In this document: positions 34,055 to 43,708 of the stretch, one piece after another | Position numbering within the stretch: the first letter of the stretch is position 1 | How the letters are laid out: each line of letters opens with the position of its first letter | NCBI RefSeq assembly: GCF_900313025.1 | Contig: NZ_OMPQ01000012.1 | Coordinates: forward strand, 1 to 64,000 | Source: Pseudophaeobacter sp. EL27 | GTDB taxonomy: Bacteria > Pseudomonadota > Alphaproteobacteria > Rhodobacterales > Rhodobacteraceae | DNA length: 64,000 nucleotides | Reading direction: 5' to 3' | Position numbers and translations under genes: made by a program | Notes under the pieces: model-generated | Seen by the model: the letters and a program-made list of their open reading frames with translations, nothing else | What the model was told of the DNA's origin: nothing | Database searches by the model: none

Positions 34055-34854
34055 TGTTCCCGGTTGAAATTCAACAGGGTCACAGCCCTGTTGTGCTAGG
34101 CCTGCCCCATACCGGCACCTATGTCCCAGCGGAGGTTGAGGCGCAGCTCAATACCCGCGGGCGTGGGCTGGATGACACCGATTGGCATATCCATAGGCTC
34201 TATGATGGGCTTTTGGAGGGGGTAAGCACAGTTCGCGCCACCTTTCATCGCTATGTGATCGACGCCAATCGCGACCCCTCGGGCGTCTCGCTTTATCCTG
34301 GGCAAAACACCACCACCCTGGTGCCACTCACGGATTTTGACGGGCAACCCATCTGGAAGCAGGAGCCAACAGCCGCTAAGGTTGAGGACCGCCGTCAGGC
34401 CTATCACGCGCCCTATCACGCCGCCCTGGAGGCTGAACTGCAGCGGGTGAAGGCAGAGCACGGCTTTGCCATTTTATACGATTGCCATTCGATCCGTGGG
34501 GACATCCCCTTCCTGTTTGAGGGCACTCTGCCGGATTTCAACACCGGCACAAACATGGGCCGCACATGCGATCCCGCGATCGAAGAGATCGTGGTCACAG
34601 CCTGCGCCAAGGCCAAAGGCTATAGCGCGGTGCTGAATGGGCGCTTCAAGGGCGGCTGGACCACCCGCCACTATGGCCGCCCTACTGAAGGGCTGCACGC
34701 CATCCAGATGGAACTGGCGCAATCCACCTACCTGACGCAGGAGGCTGCGCCCTGGAGCTATGATCAGGACAAGGCCAATCGCCTGCGCAGCCACCTACAT
34801 GACATTCTCACAAGCCTGGCCAACTGGGCGCCTCAGACCGGAGGAAACACATGA
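34051..34854 (+). CDS. hutG: N-formylglutamate deformylase HutG
   Basis: Zn-dependent amidohydrolase, 267 aa, that turns N-formyl-L-glutamate into glutamate plus formate, the last step of the five-step pathway. Family sequence includes [63 protein letters not shown] and [13 protein letters not shown]. The ATG at 34051 overlaps the hutH stop as ATGA; a second ATG follows at once at 34054. The stop overlaps hutU in the same way. It pairs functionally with hutF at the other end of the cluster. Confidence 0.95.
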   Translation: MMFPVEIQQGHSPVVLGLPHTGTYVPAEVEAQLNTRGRGLDDTDWHIHRLYDGLLEGVSTVRATFHRYVIDANRDPSGVSLYPGQNTTTLVPLTDFDGQPIWKQEPTAAKVEDRRQAYHAPYHAALEAELQRVKAEHGFAILYDCHSIRGDIPFLFEGTLPDFNTGTNMGRTCDPAIEEIVVTACAKAKGYSAVLNGRFKGGWTTRHYGRPTEGLHAIQMELAQSTYLTQEAAPWSYDQDKANRLRSHLHDILTSLANWAPQTGGNT

Positions 34855-36533
34855 CCGATCCCCGTAAGAACACCCGCGATATCTTCCCGCCCACTGGCCC
34901 AGAGATCACCGCCAAAAGCTGGCTGACCGAGGCGCCAATGCGGATGCTGATGAACAACCTGCACCCGGATGTGGCTGAAAACCCGCATGAGCTGGTGGTC
35001 TATGGCGGTATTGGCCGTGCAGCGCGCACCTGGGATGATTTTGACCTGATCGTTGATAGCCTCAAGGATCTGGAAGCTGATGAGACCCTCTTGGTGCAAT
35101 CCGGCAAGCCGGTGGCCATCGTCAAGACCCATGAAGACGCCCCGCGTGTATTGATTGCCAATTCCAATCTGGTGCCTCATTGGGCCAATTGGGACCACTT
35201 TAACGAGCTCGATAAAAAGGGCTTGATGATGTACGGCCAGATGACTGCCGGCTCCTGGATCTACATCGGCACACAGGGCATCGTGCAGGGCACCTATGAG
35301 ACCTTTGCCGAAGCCGGACGCCAGCACTATGGCGGAGACCTGACGGGCAAATGGATCCTGACTGGCGGGCTTGGCGGCATGGGCGGCGCCCAGCCGCTGG
35401 CAGCGGTTATGGCCGGGGCCTGCTGTCTGGCAGTCGAGTGCAACCCCGACAGTATCGATTTCCGCCTACGCACCAGATATCTTGATGAAAAGGCCGAGAC
35501 CCTGGACGAAGCACTCGAGATGATTGAGCGCTGGACCGCCGCCGGAGAGGCAAAATCCGTGGGTCTTTTGGGCAATGCCGCAGAGATCTTCCCCGAGCTG
35601 TTGCGCCGCGCCGAAGCAGGCGGAGTGCGCCCAGATATCGTTACCGATCAGACCTCAGCCCATGACCCGATCAATGGCTATCTGCCGCTGGGTTGGGCCA
35701 TGGGCGAATGGAAAACCCGCCGCGAAAGCGACCCTAAATCGGTGGATAAGGCAGCGCGCGCCTCGATGCGGGTGCAGGTGGATGCCATGTGCAAATTCCA
35801 CGCCATGGGTGTTCCCACGGTGGATTACGGAAACAACATCCGCCAGATGGCCCTGGAAGAAGGGCTGAAAAACGCCTTTGACTTCCCCGGATTTGTGCCC
35901 GCCTATATCCGCCCTCTGTTTTGTCGCGGCATTGGCCCCTTCCGCTGGGTGGCGCTGTCCGGCGATCCAGAAGACATCCGCAAGACCGATGCCAAGATGA
36001 AGGAGCTGTTTCCGGACAACACCCATCTGCACAATTGGCTCGATATGGCGGATGAGCGCATTGCCTTTCAGGGCTTGCCGGCACGGATCTGCTGGATTGG
36101 TCTGGGCGACCGCCACAAGGCCGGGCTTGCCTTCAACGAGATGGTCAAGAATGGCGAGCTTTCAGCGCCTGTCGTGATTGGGCGCGATCATCTGGACTCC
36201 GGCTCGGTGGCCTCACCCAACCGCGAAACCGAGGCGATGATGGATGGGTCCGACGCGGTGTCGGACTGGCCACTGCTGAATGCGCTCACCAATACTGCCT
36301 CGGGCGCCACCTGGGTCTCGCTGCATCATGGTGGTGGCGTTGGCATGGGCTTTTCCCAGCACTCCGGCGTGGTGATCTGCGCTGATGGTACCGATGCAGC
36401 GGCCAAACGGCTGGAGCGGGTGCTGTGGAACGATCCGGCTTCGGGTGTGATGCGCCATGCGGATGCGGGATATGAAGAGGCCAAGACCTGCGCCCGTGTG
36501 CACAATCTGCGTCTGCCTGGCATACTGAAATAG
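34851..36533 (+). CDS. hutU: Urocanate hydratase HutU
   Basis: NAD-dependent urocanase, 560 aa, the usual length, converting urocanate to imidazolonepropionate. Typical sequence: [52 protein letters not shown], the NAD-binding [22 protein letters not shown] and [22 protein letters not shown]. It closes the plus-strand operon hutI-hutH-hutG-hutU, with overlapping starts throughout. Only 28 bases separate its stop from the convergent hutC stop, with no strong hairpin seen in that gap. Confidence 0.97.
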   Translation: MTDPRKNTRDIFPPTGPEITAKSWLTEAPMRMLMNNLHPDVAENPHELVVYGGIGRAARTWDDFDLIVDSLKDLEADETLLVQSGKPVAIVKTHEDAPRVLIANSNLVPHWANWDHFNELDKKGLMMYGQMTAGSWIYIGTQGIVQGTYETFAEAGRQHYGGDLTGKWILTGGLGGMGGAQPLAAVMAGACCLAVECNPDSIDFRLRTRYLDEKAETLDEALEMIERWTAAGEAKSVGLLGNAAEIFPELLRRAEAGGVRPDIVTDQTSAHDPINGYLPLGWAMGEWKTRRESDPKSVDKAARASMRVQVDAMCKFHAMGVPTVDYGNNIRQMALEEGLKNAFDFPGFVPAYIRPLFCRGIGPFRWVALSGDPEDIRKTDAKMKELFPDNTHLHNWLDMADERIAFQGLPARICWIGLGDRHKAGLAFNEMVKNGELSAPVVIGRDHLDSGSVASPNRETEAMMDGSDAVSDWPLLNALTNTASGATWVSLHHGGGVGMGFSQHSGVVICADGTDAAAKRLERVLWNDPASGVMRHADAGYEEAKTCARVHNLRLPGILK

Positions 36534-36561
36534 GAAAACCACTACAGACAGGCGGCGCGGT

Positions 36562-37251
36562 TTAATACCGCGTCGTCATCCGATGCCCCGGGCGGAAGGT
36601 CTGGCGCACAAAGGTAATCGCCTCTCCCTTAAGCCAGGTGGAGCGCTCAACCGTGAACAGGGCCTCACCCTGTGTACAGCCCAGATACTCCGCCAGGTCC
36701 GTCGTGGCCGAGGTGGCAGAAAAGGCAATTTCGGCATCTGAGAAGGGCACCGTTGCAACCAGCCATTCATTGGGTCCCAGTGCGTTGAAATCTGCCTCTT
36801 CGGCCTGTGGCAAAATCGACAGCGAGATCCAGCGGTCTTCATGCTGGTAGGGCAGCCCATCGGCGTAATGCATACAGGTGAGATGCAGGACCATCGTCCC
36901 CTGATCCAGATTCAGACGCGCACAGAGCCAATGAGGTGCGGCCAGTACCGCACGGTTGACCAACGCATAACGATAGGCAGCATTCTGGTTCTCGATCTCT
37001 GTACGGACAATGGGAATGGAAAACCGGGCCTGTCGCAGCGGCGCCTGCCGCACCCGGGTGCCAGCTTTGCGGCGACGTTCAACAACGCCCTCATCTGCCA
37101 GCTCCCGCATGGCGCGGTTGACGGTGGCACGTGCGCAGCCATAGCTTTCGGCCAGATCCAACTCATTGGGTACCAGCCCCCCCGGCGCCCATTCACCCGA
37201 GGTGATTTTCCCCATGATGTCCGCTTTGACATCGCGAAATGTTGCCTTCAT
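36562..37251 (-). CDS. hutC: Histidine utilisation repressor HutC (GntR/UbiC family)
   Basis: A 229-aa regulator with an N-terminal GntR winged helix (KADIMGKITSGEWAPGGLVPNELDLAESYGCARATVNRAMRELADEG, with the family's LPsExeLaxxfgvSRxTVrxAl pattern) and a C-terminal UbiC-type effector domain (YRYALVNRAVLAAPHWL, HLTCMHYADGLPYQHEDRWISL, VERSTWLKGEAITFVRQTFRPGHRM). HutC normally senses urocanate and then releases the hut promoters. The ATG at 37251 gives the standard start MKATFRDVKADI; an 11-residue upstream extension is unlikely. A half-site-like TTGTCTA lies upstream near 37295, weaker than the palindrome at hutF/hutI. Confidence 0.93.
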   Translation of the reverse strand: MKATFRDVKADIMGKITSGEWAPGGLVPNELDLAESYGCARATVNRAMRELADEGVVERRRKAGTRVRQAPLRQARFSIPIVRTEIENQNAAYRYALVNRAVLAAPHWLCARLNLDQGTMVLHLTCMHYADGLPYQHEDRWISLSILPQAEEADFNALGPNEWLVATVPFSDAEIAFSATSATTDLAEYLGCTQGEALFTVERSTWLKGEAITFVRQTFRPGHRMTTRY

Positions 37252-37388
37252 GTCCGCTGCGCCTCTTCTGTTAAGCGCAATCATAAAAGCCTTTTGTCTA
37301 AGTGTATAGGTAGATGATCCGCGCCAAACGGGCAGGGGAGGCGGCCCGCTCTCGTCAACTTCGGGCCACCTGAGGTTCAGTTCATCGC

Positions 37389-38429
37389 TCAGCTCTGCAT
37401 CTTTTTATCCAGCATCGCCTCTTCAGCGATCATCGCTTGCAACTGGCGCCGGAATCGCAGAGGGCCGGCATCAATGCTCAGGTCGATATGCGGCGAGACC
37501 TTTTCATCCATGCCAATCTGCACCTCATCCAGGACCGCGCGGTCTTCCTCAAACGCGACCCTCACGTCTTCGCTCATCATCTCTGAGAGTTCCGCATCAT
37601 CGGGGCGTAGATTGCGCAGCTGGAACCAGTAATACCGGGTCTCTGACTCGGTGGTAGGCGTCATGAAGTTATAACTGTCCATGACAAAGGTCCTGTCATC
37701 CAGCGGCCCATCAGGACCACCAGTACCCGCCGGGGTGAACACGGCCCGGATCAGCGCATGGGCCGGGTAGCGCACCTCGTAGTGCTGCAGGCGATCGCAG
37801 TTGCCGTCAAACTCGATCACCTTCTTATAAAAGGGTGCCGGTTCATGATCCATCATCCAACGGTGAACGATGATCCCCTCATCGGTCTTACTGACCCGCA
37901 GGGGGGTATCCTTGGTGGCGGGCGCGGCAAAGGACGATTGATGAACCCAGGCAACATGGGTCGGGTCCAGCAGGTTGTCGCACATCAGCAGGTAGTTGCA
38001 CTGCAACTCCATCGCAGCACCGCGGTTGATGCCCCAATCGGGGCTGTCAAAGTTGGGAATATCAATAATCTCTTCGATATCGGCGATGGCGGCATTGCCC
38101 ATCCAGATCCAGATCAGCCCGTATTTCTCATGAACCGGGTAGGGTCGCACCTGTGCCGCCGACGGGATGCGGCCGCCGCCCGGGGCCCAGACACATTGCC
38201 CTGCGCAATCAAAGGTCAGCCCGTGATAGCCACATTCAACTGTATCGCCCTTAATCCGGCCTTTGGACAGGGGCAGCTTGCGATGTGGGCAGGCGTCCTC
38301 AAGGGCAATGACTTCGCCTCCCTGGGTTCGAAACATGCAGATCTTTTCGCCCAGGACTTTTACCTGTTGCAACTCAGCGCCAATTTCATCGCTCCAGGCG
38401 GCGACATACCATGCGTTCCTGAGAAACAT
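37389..38429 (-). CDS. Rieske non-heme iron oxygenase, alpha subunit (vanillate demethylase-like)
   Basis: Cytoplasmic Rieske-type oxygenase, 346 aa. The [2Fe-2S] cluster is bound by C47-x-H49 (DACPHRKLPLSKG) and C66-x2-H69 (ECGYHGLTFD). The mononuclear iron site is marked by DNLLDPTHVAWVHQSSF, with the bridging Asp and two His. The short size, FRNAWYVAAWSDE opening and single subunit place it near VanA-like O-demethylases or similar ring hydroxylases. The substrate cannot be told from sequence. A matching reductase is not adjacent. GGAGG precedes the ATG. The neighbouring LysR gene on the same strand upstream may regulate it. Confidence 0.88.
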   Translation of the reverse strand: MFLRNAWYVAAWSDEIGAELQQVKVLGEKICMFRTQGGEVIALEDACPHRKLPLSKGRIKGDTVECGYHGLTFDCAGQCVWAPGGGRIPSAAQVRPYPVHEKYGLIWIWMGNAAIADIEEIIDIPNFDSPDWGINRGAAMELQCNYLLMCDNLLDPTHVAWVHQSSFAAPATKDTPLRVSKTDEGIIVHRWMMDHEPAPFYKKVIEFDGNCDRLQHYEVRYPAHALIRAVFTPAGTGGPDGPLDDRTFVMDSYNFMTPTTESETRYYWFQLRNLRPDDAELSEMMSEDVRVAFEEDRAVLDEVQIGMDEKVSPHIDLSIDAGPLRFRRQLQAMIAEEAMLDKKMQS

Positions 38430-38539
38430 TCGTTTCCTCCAGTTCGGAATTTTACCTGAAGCAATGCTAGAGTTTCAAAGGCAAGGTTACAGCCCTAGAT
38501 TTCTTTACTTTCTTTTAGTTCTTCTAAATCAAAACCAAT

Positions 38540-39436
38540 CTAAGCGCCTGCGAGTACCCACTTGAGAAAGGCCTGCGCCTTTGGATCCTGTAAGACCGCA
38601 GACCCCCAGCAGACATAATAGGGCGCAGGCATCGGTAAGGTGTTTTGAGACAACCGAACCAGGCGGCCGAGCTCCAGATCAAATTCTGCAAAAGACGCCT
38701 GCGCCAGCGCGACCCCCTGGCCACCGGCGGCAGCCTCCAACGCCAGGCTGGAGAGTGAGTGGACCGATTGGGGCGGACGATCAGACACCGCAACACCCTG
38801 ATGAGCCAACCAATCAGCCAGTCTTGGAACCGACGAATAAGTCGGCCCCCAATCAATATCGATCCAGGGCAACTCCCGCAGCTGGTCAGGGTTCCGCGCT
38901 TCAGGGTATTGTCGCAAAAATTCTGGCGAGCAGACCGGAAAACAATGGTCCAAAAACAGAGCCTGTTTATGAGGGAAAGCCTCCGCTGCTGCGCCATATG
39001 TCAGGCGAAACTGCGTCCCGTACTGGTGCGGCTCAGGCTCGGAGTGCGTGGCCTCAAGGTGAATTGCAGCGCCGTCCACCTTGGCCTGGAACCGGTGAAT
39101 CCTCGGATTGAGCCATTTTAAAAGCAGCGTTGGCAGGCCTGAAATTTTGATGTCTGCACGGCTTTGATACTGTGCATAAACTTCTTGCGCGCGGTGCAAC
39201 TGGTCAAATCCAGCTGTGATAAACTGGTGATAGGTCTTTGCCTCCGGCAATAGGGCCGGACGGCCACCTTCTTTTGAATAAAGCGGTTGGCCAAGATGGT
39301 TTTCCAGGATTTTCATCTGCTGACTGACAGCCCCAGCCGTAACCCCAAGCTCCTGCGCTGTAGCAGAAACCGAACCACACCGGCCAAAGACCTCAAATAC
39401 ATGCAGGGCGCGTAGCGGGGGAAGATCAGGTTTCAC
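38540..39436 (-). CDS. LysR-family regulator (GcvA-like)
   Basis: A 298-aa LysR regulator. The N-terminal winged helix-turn-helix reads LRALHVFEVFGRCGSVSATAQELGVTAGAVSQQMKILE. It is followed by an effector domain with the GcvA-like blocks IHLEATHSEP, VCSPEFLRQYPEARNPDQLRELPWIDIDW and GQGVALAQASF. The GTG at 39436 is chosen because AGGAAAGG lies just upstream and MKPDLPPLRALHVFE is the normal family start; an ATG 30 bases earlier remains possible. It lies 110 bases upstream of the Rieske oxygenase gene on the same strand and is the best candidate for its regulator. Confidence 0.88.
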   Translation of the reverse strand: MKPDLPPLRALHVFEVFGRCGSVSATAQELGVTAGAVSQQMKILENHLGQPLYSKEGGRPALLPEAKTYHQFITAGFDQLHRAQEVYAQYQSRADIKISGLPTLLLKWLNPRIHRFQAKVDGAAIHLEATHSEPEPHQYGTQFRLTYGAAAEAFPHKQALFLDHCFPVCSPEFLRQYPEARNPDQLRELPWIDIDWGPTYSSVPRLADWLAHQGVAVSDRPPQSVHSLSSLALEAAAGGQGVALAQASFAEFDLELGRLVRLSQNTLPMPAPYYVCWGSAVLQDPKAQAFLKWVLAGA

Positions 39437-39670
39437 AGGCTTTCCTTTCCTGAGCCTGCATACCACTTCCCGTAGCCTTCAGATATAGTTTTCCTAAATT
39501 TGAAATCCCTCAATACCAACTAACCGTTGTCGCCCTGCGCAGGCTAAAGTGTCACTGCCAAGCCAATGCTCCTCGACTGGGAAACCCACCTGAAGTGGCA
39601 AAACTGCTTGGGTTGCCTTGGGGAGGCGTGTACAACTGCTTCAGTTTTTAGTTATGGTTCCTTATTCAGT

Positions 39671-42007
39671 ATGACTAGTCGTCACCCTGCCTCGCATTTT
39701 GCCACCCGCGATAGCCTGGGGCATTTTGAGCAATTGGCCACACCAATCTGGGTCTTTGACGTCGACAATCATAGGATGTGGTGGGCAAATGCCGCTGGCA
39801 TTATGTTTTGGGAAGCCTCTAGCCTAGAAAACCTGCTGTGCCGGGATTTTTCTACTGACAGCGATATAGTTCGCACACGATTGCACCAGGTTGTGCGCAA
39901 TGGCCCCGGGCAAAAAGGCATCCAGGACACTTGGACGCTCTATCCCAATGACGAACCCAAAAACGTCATTTTGTCCTTTCTTCCTATCACCATCAATCAG
40001 GGTGAAAATGCCGTTCTGATCGAAGTTAAGCAATTTGTTGACAGCACGGTGGATGCGGACTCCCTGCGGATTCTTGAGGCAACTCGCGCCTCAACTTTGA
40101 TGGTCAGCACCTTTTCCGCCGAGGGGCAATTGCTGGCGCAAAATCCAGCAGCGCTGGCCTGCTATGGCCCCCCGAGACCCGGCATAAACGGCAATGAAAT
40201 GGCAAGCCGCCTGAAGGACCCGGATGTCGCCGTGCAGCTGCTGGAAACTGCAAAGAGCGGCAAAAGCCTGGACCTGGAGCAGCTGGTCTGGACACAAGAT
40301 GGTTCCCGTGTGCACCGGATACAGGCGCGACGCGGGCGCGACCCCATTACCGGCGCCTTTGCAACGATTGTCAGCGAAGAAGACGTGACCAAGCAAAACG
40401 CCCTGCGGCTACAGATGCAGGCTCTGAACGCACAGCTTGAACGCAAAGTCGAGGACCGCACACGACGGCTCGATGCCAGCGAGGAACGCTATGCCCTGGC
40501 CACACAATGCGCGGCGGTCTGGGATTGGGACCTGGTGCAAAGCCATCTTTATCTTTCGCCCAGTTTTCTTGAGGCGCTCGAGCTTCCGCCTGACTTTGAA
40601 ACCGACAACTTTCTGGATAACAGCACCGACAGCACAGTCTCTAAAATCCTGCACTCTGAAGATGCTGCCTCTTTCCAGGCAGAAGTGACCCGTCATCTAA
40701 AAGAACCGGAGGTCCCCTTTAGCCATGAACATAGGCTCAAAACCGGATCTGGCGACTATCGCTGGTTCCACGCTCAGGGCAAAGCAATTGTTGGCGCGGA
40801 CGGCAGGGCCACCCGCTCGGTAGGGATCTTGACAGATATCACAGAGAGAAAAGAGCTCGAAGCTTCACTATTGGCCGCCCATCGCGCCGATGCCATTGGG
40901 CAAATCTCTGCAGGAATCGCACATGATTTCAACAACCTGCTCACGGTTATCCTGGGTAATGCAGAGCTGCTGGACATTTCTGACACTGCCAACTCCGAGC
41001 TGGTAGCAGCCATCAAAAACGCCGCCCTGCGCGGTGCTGATCTGACCCGTCATCTGCTTGCTTATTCCCGCAAACAGACCCTCCGCCCCGGGCCAGTGGA
41101 TCTGTCCCGATTGGTCACCAGCATGAGCAAAACCCTGCTGCACAACCTCGGAGAAACTATTGAGGTTGAAACCAGCATTGCCGGTGGATTGTGGTCCATT
41201 CACGCCGATGCAACACAGGTGGAAAGCGCAGTTCTGCACCTCGCCTGTAACGCCCGCGATGCCATGCCACTGGGCGGAAAGCTTGATATCTCCTGCCAAA
41301 ACCACCAGGTTACCGAGGCACAGCTCCTGCCAGGGGCGGGGCACAATTTAAAGCCAGGTGAATACGTCAAAATCCAGATCCGCGATAGTGGTGAAGGAAT
41401 GACACCAGCTACGCTCAACCGCGCCTGCGAGCCCTTTTTCACCACCCGTAAAATCGGGCAGGGCAGCGGGCTAGGGCTTTCCATGGTGTTTGGGTTTGCG
41501 CGACAGTCCGGCGGCGGGGCGGCCCTGTACAGCCAACCTGGTGTTGGCACCAGCGCCTGTCTTTTCCTGCCCAGATCAGTTCTGCAACCAAAAGCAAGCA
41601 CTGAGCCAATGCATGCAGCATCAATCTGCGGCAATGGCGAGAGCATTCACCTATTGGAGGATGACCGAGCTGTTCAAAGCACCCTGCGCGGTATTCTGGA
41701 ATCGCTGAACTACCGGGTCACACAGTCAAGCGATGCGGCGACTGCAATGCATGTTATTTCGCAGGGGCCACTTCCCGCATTGATCCTGGCGGATGTTGTT
41801 TTGCCCGGTGGCGAAAGCGGCGTGGAATTTGTCGAGCGACTTAGAGGTCATTATCCGCAGATCAAAGCGGTTTTGATGTCAGGTTACACCCAGGAAGAGG
41901 CAACGCTGAACGCACTCACTGGCCATGGTCATATCTTCCTGCAGAAACCGATGAACAAGGCCCGGCTGTCGCAGATGCTACATGCCGCGTTGCAGGGCAA
42001 AACCTGA
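39671..42007 (+). CDS. Soluble PAS hybrid histidine kinase with C-terminal receiver
   Basis: About 778 aa and no membrane helix, so a cytoplasmic sensor. Three PAS-like modules seem present: near 15-120 (LATPIWVFDVDNHRMWWANAAG), about 140-245 (LMVSTFSAEGQLLAQNPAALA) and, after a coiled coil, about 285-400 (YALATQCAAVWDWDL ... GILTDITERKELE). The kinase core has phospho-His H418 in AGIAHDFNNLLTVILGNAELL (HWE/HisKA_4-like DFNN type) and ATP motifs NARDAMP, DSGEGM and GSGLGLSMVFGFARQSGG. The receiver has acidic residues in LLEDDRAVQ, phosphoacceptor D708 and QKPM. The start at 39671 is preferred over an ATG 105 bases upstream because the earlier residues fit no domain. The partner is unknown. 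Confidence 0.87.
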   Translation: MTSRHPASHFATRDSLGHFEQLATPIWVFDVDNHRMWWANAAGIMFWEASSLENLLCRDFSTDSDIVRTRLHQVVRNGPGQKGIQDTWTLYPNDEPKNVILSFLPITINQGENAVLIEVKQFVDSTVDADSLRILEATRASTLMVSTFSAEGQLLAQNPAALACYGPPRPGINGNEMASRLKDPDVAVQLLETAKSGKSLDLEQLVWTQDGSRVHRIQARRGRDPITGAFATIVSEEDVTKQNALRLQMQALNAQLERKVEDRTRRLDASEERYALATQCAAVWDWDLVQSHLYLSPSFLEALELPPDFETDNFLDNSTDSTVSKILHSEDAASFQAEVTRHLKEPEVPFSHEHRLKTGSGDYRWFHAQGKAIVGADGRATRSVGILTDITERKELEASLLAAHRADAIGQISAGIAHDFNNLLTVILGNAELLDISDTANSELVAAIKNAALRGADLTRHLLAYSRKQTLRPGPVDLSRLVTSMSKTLLHNLGETIEVETSIAGGLWSIHADATQVESAVLHLACNARDAMPLGGKLDISCQNHQVTEAQLLPGAGHNLKPGEYVKIQIRDSGEGMTPATLNRACEPFFTTRKIGQGSGLGLSMVFGFARQSGGGAALYSQPGVGTSACLFLPRSVLQPKASTEPMHAASICGNGESIHLLEDDRAVQSTLRGILESLNYRVTQSSDAATAMHVISQGPLPALILADVVLPGGESGVEFVERLRGHYPQIKAVLMSGYTQEEATLNALTGHGHIFLQKPMNKARLSQMLHAALQGKT

Positions 42008-42021
42008 AATACCCGACTTGC

Positions 42022-42471
42022 CTAGAGAATATCCAGTGACACCTTGACCCGGTCCATCACCACCGAGGTATTGAACCGGCTGACATTGGATTCATCAAAG
42101 AAGTACTCTTGCGTAAACGCTTCATATTCTTTGACGTCTCTGGTGACGACGATAAGGATGAAATCTGCTGCACCAGTGGCATAGTAACATTGCTGCACCT
42201 CAGGTGCTGCCCGCATACGCTGTTTAAACGCATCCAGATGCATACGGCTTTCACGCTCCAGCACCACCTCGACGATCGCGGTCATCTCGCGGCCCAGTTT
42301 GGCCGGGGACAGCACGGCGATTTCGCTTTGAATAACGCCTGAATCGCGCAGACGCTTCACGCGTTTTTGCACTGCAGGCGGCGACAGCCCCACTTCGGCG
42401 CTCAGCGCATCAGCGGTCAAGCGGGCATTGCCCTGCATCAGTTTCAGTATTTCGAGGTCTTTATCGTCCAT
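42022..42471 (-). CDS. Lrp/AsnC-family transcriptional regulator
   Basis: A 149-aa regulator with an N-terminal helix-turn-helix (LEILKLMQGNARLTADALSAEVGLSPPAVQKRVKRLRDSGVI) and a C-terminal RAM/AsnC ligand domain (MTAIVEVVLERES, VQQCYYATGAADFILIVVTRDVKEYEAFTQEYF). Such proteins usually respond to amino acids and regulate adjacent amino-acid genes. It is 67 bases downstream of the M24 peptidase gene on the same strand, so it could be the last gene of the M20-lyase-M24 group. An Lrp/AsnC regulator next to an M24 hydrolase is also the pattern of ectoine degradation loci. Confidence 0.92.
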   Translation of the reverse strand: MDDKDLEILKLMQGNARLTADALSAEVGLSPPAVQKRVKRLRDSGVIQSEIAVLSPAKLGREMTAIVEVVLERESRMHLDAFKQRMRAAPEVQQCYYATGAADFILIVVTRDVKEYEAFTQEYFFDESNVSRFNTSVVMDRVKVSLDIL

Positions 42472-42538
42472 GGGCCGATAAAGCGCAGAACAAGGTCAAA
42501 GAACAACCATATTCTGCGCGCTATCTCACTGAAACTTG

Positions 42539-43708
42539 CTAAATCACCGGAAGTTCCGGCGCAGCCCGCCTGGTCAGAAGTTCGGCCCCCTGTGCACGGA
42601 TAACGATGTTCTCCTCATGCACCATGATCAAGCTCTCCCCATAGCCCAGGGATGGCTCAAGGGTCAGAACCATGCCCTCTTGCAGCACCGTGGTGTCAAA
42701 GGCCGCATGGGAGGGCTGTTCGGTCAGCTGCATGCCCAGCCCGTGACCCAACCGACCGATGTCGCCGCCTTGGTCGTCAAGCTCTGCAATTACGGACTGA
42801 ATGGCCTGAAACAGATCCCGGCAGGTATTGCCCGGTTTTGCTGCAGCAAGCCCTGCCTCTGTGGCGCGCCACAACACATCATAGGCACGACGGGCCGCAT
42901 CATCTGCTGCTCCGATGGCAAAGTTGCGATCAAAATCACAGAAATAGCCGTCCCATGTGGCACCAGTGTCCAGCATCAACACATCCCCCATCTGCAACGG
43001 GCGACGGGAAGGCGGCGAGATCACATCGACATAACCTCCGGGTCCGGCGCTGCCGACCAGATAGGGCACATCATCCGCGCCCTGCGCCAGAGCCTCGCGA
43101 CGAAAGGCCCGAAACACTTCTTCCAGTGGCATGCCTTCGGAAATCTGTTTTGGGACCTGGTCAAAAGTCGCCGAGCCGATCCCGCAGATATGGGTCAGTT
43201 TTTCGATTTCTGCCTGGGACTTCACCATCCGTAGCCCCTGAACCAACCCAGTTGCATCCGTCAGCTGCAGCCCCGGCAGAGCCTGAACCAGACGCTCCCA
43301 GTCCCCCAAAGGCATCCGCAGCGACGTTTCATGTCCCTTAAGGATACCCAAGCGCGCACCACGCTGTGCCAATGGCGCCAGAAGCTCGCTGAGCAGGCTA
43401 ATGCCATCATCCTGCGGGGCAGGGGCGCTCCAGCTGCGAATATCCTCGATCCAGGTTTGACGCATCAATGCGGCACCGATTTCTGGGATCACCGCGATTG
43501 GTTTGCCTGCAGCCGGGATAAACAAGAACCAGGGCCGAGTCGGACTTTGCCAGAACAGAGTGTTAAAGCCGCTGAAATATCGCACCTCCGGCTCGGTCAG
43601 CAGCAGCAGACCTTCCAGCCCCTGCGCCGCCATAAGCGCCTGCGCTTTTTCGGTGCGGGCCTGAAACTCCGCCTGTTCAAAACCGCGCGTTAAGGCCTTA
43701 CGCTGCAT
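42539..43708 (-). CDS. M24-family metallohydrolase (Xaa-Pro dipeptidase/DoeA-like)
   Basis: A pita-bread-fold M24 enzyme of about 389 aa. The N-terminal creatinase-like domain (KAQALMAAQGLEGLLLLTEPEVRYFSGF) precedes the catalytic domain with the full metal set: two Asp in MLDTGATWDGYFCDFDRNF, His in GRLGHGLGMQLTE, Glu in LTLEPSLGYG and Glu in MVHEENIVI. The family includes Xaa-Pro peptidases, creatinase and ectoine hydrolase DoeA. The ATG at 43708 lies inside the end of the diaminopropionate lyase gene (11-base overlap), which ties it to that enzyme and makes a substrate related to diamino acids more likely than proline peptides. This is inference. Confidence 0.85.
   Translation of the reverse strand: MQRKALTRGFEQAEFQARTEKAQALMAAQGLEGLLLLTEPEVRYFSGFNTLFWQSPTRPWFLFIPAAGKPIAVIPEIGAALMRQTWIEDIRSWSAPAPQDDGISLLSELLAPLAQRGARLGILKGHETSLRMPLGDWERLVQALPGLQLTDATGLVQGLRMVKSQAEIEKLTHICGIGSATFDQVPKQISEGMPLEEVFRAFRREALAQGADDVPYLVGSAGPGGYVDVISPPSRRPLQMGDVLMLDTGATWDGYFCDFDRNFAIGAADDAARRAYDVLWRATEAGLAAAKPGNTCRDLFQAIQSVIAELDDQGGDIGRLGHGLGMQLTEQPSHAAFDTTVLQEGMVLTLEPSLGYGESLIMVHEENIVIRAQGAELLTRRAAPELPVI

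Noticed and set aside
37285-37315. Second HutC operator upstream of hutC
   Set aside because: Only one half (TTGTCTA) resembles the hutF/hutI palindrome; the other half does not match.
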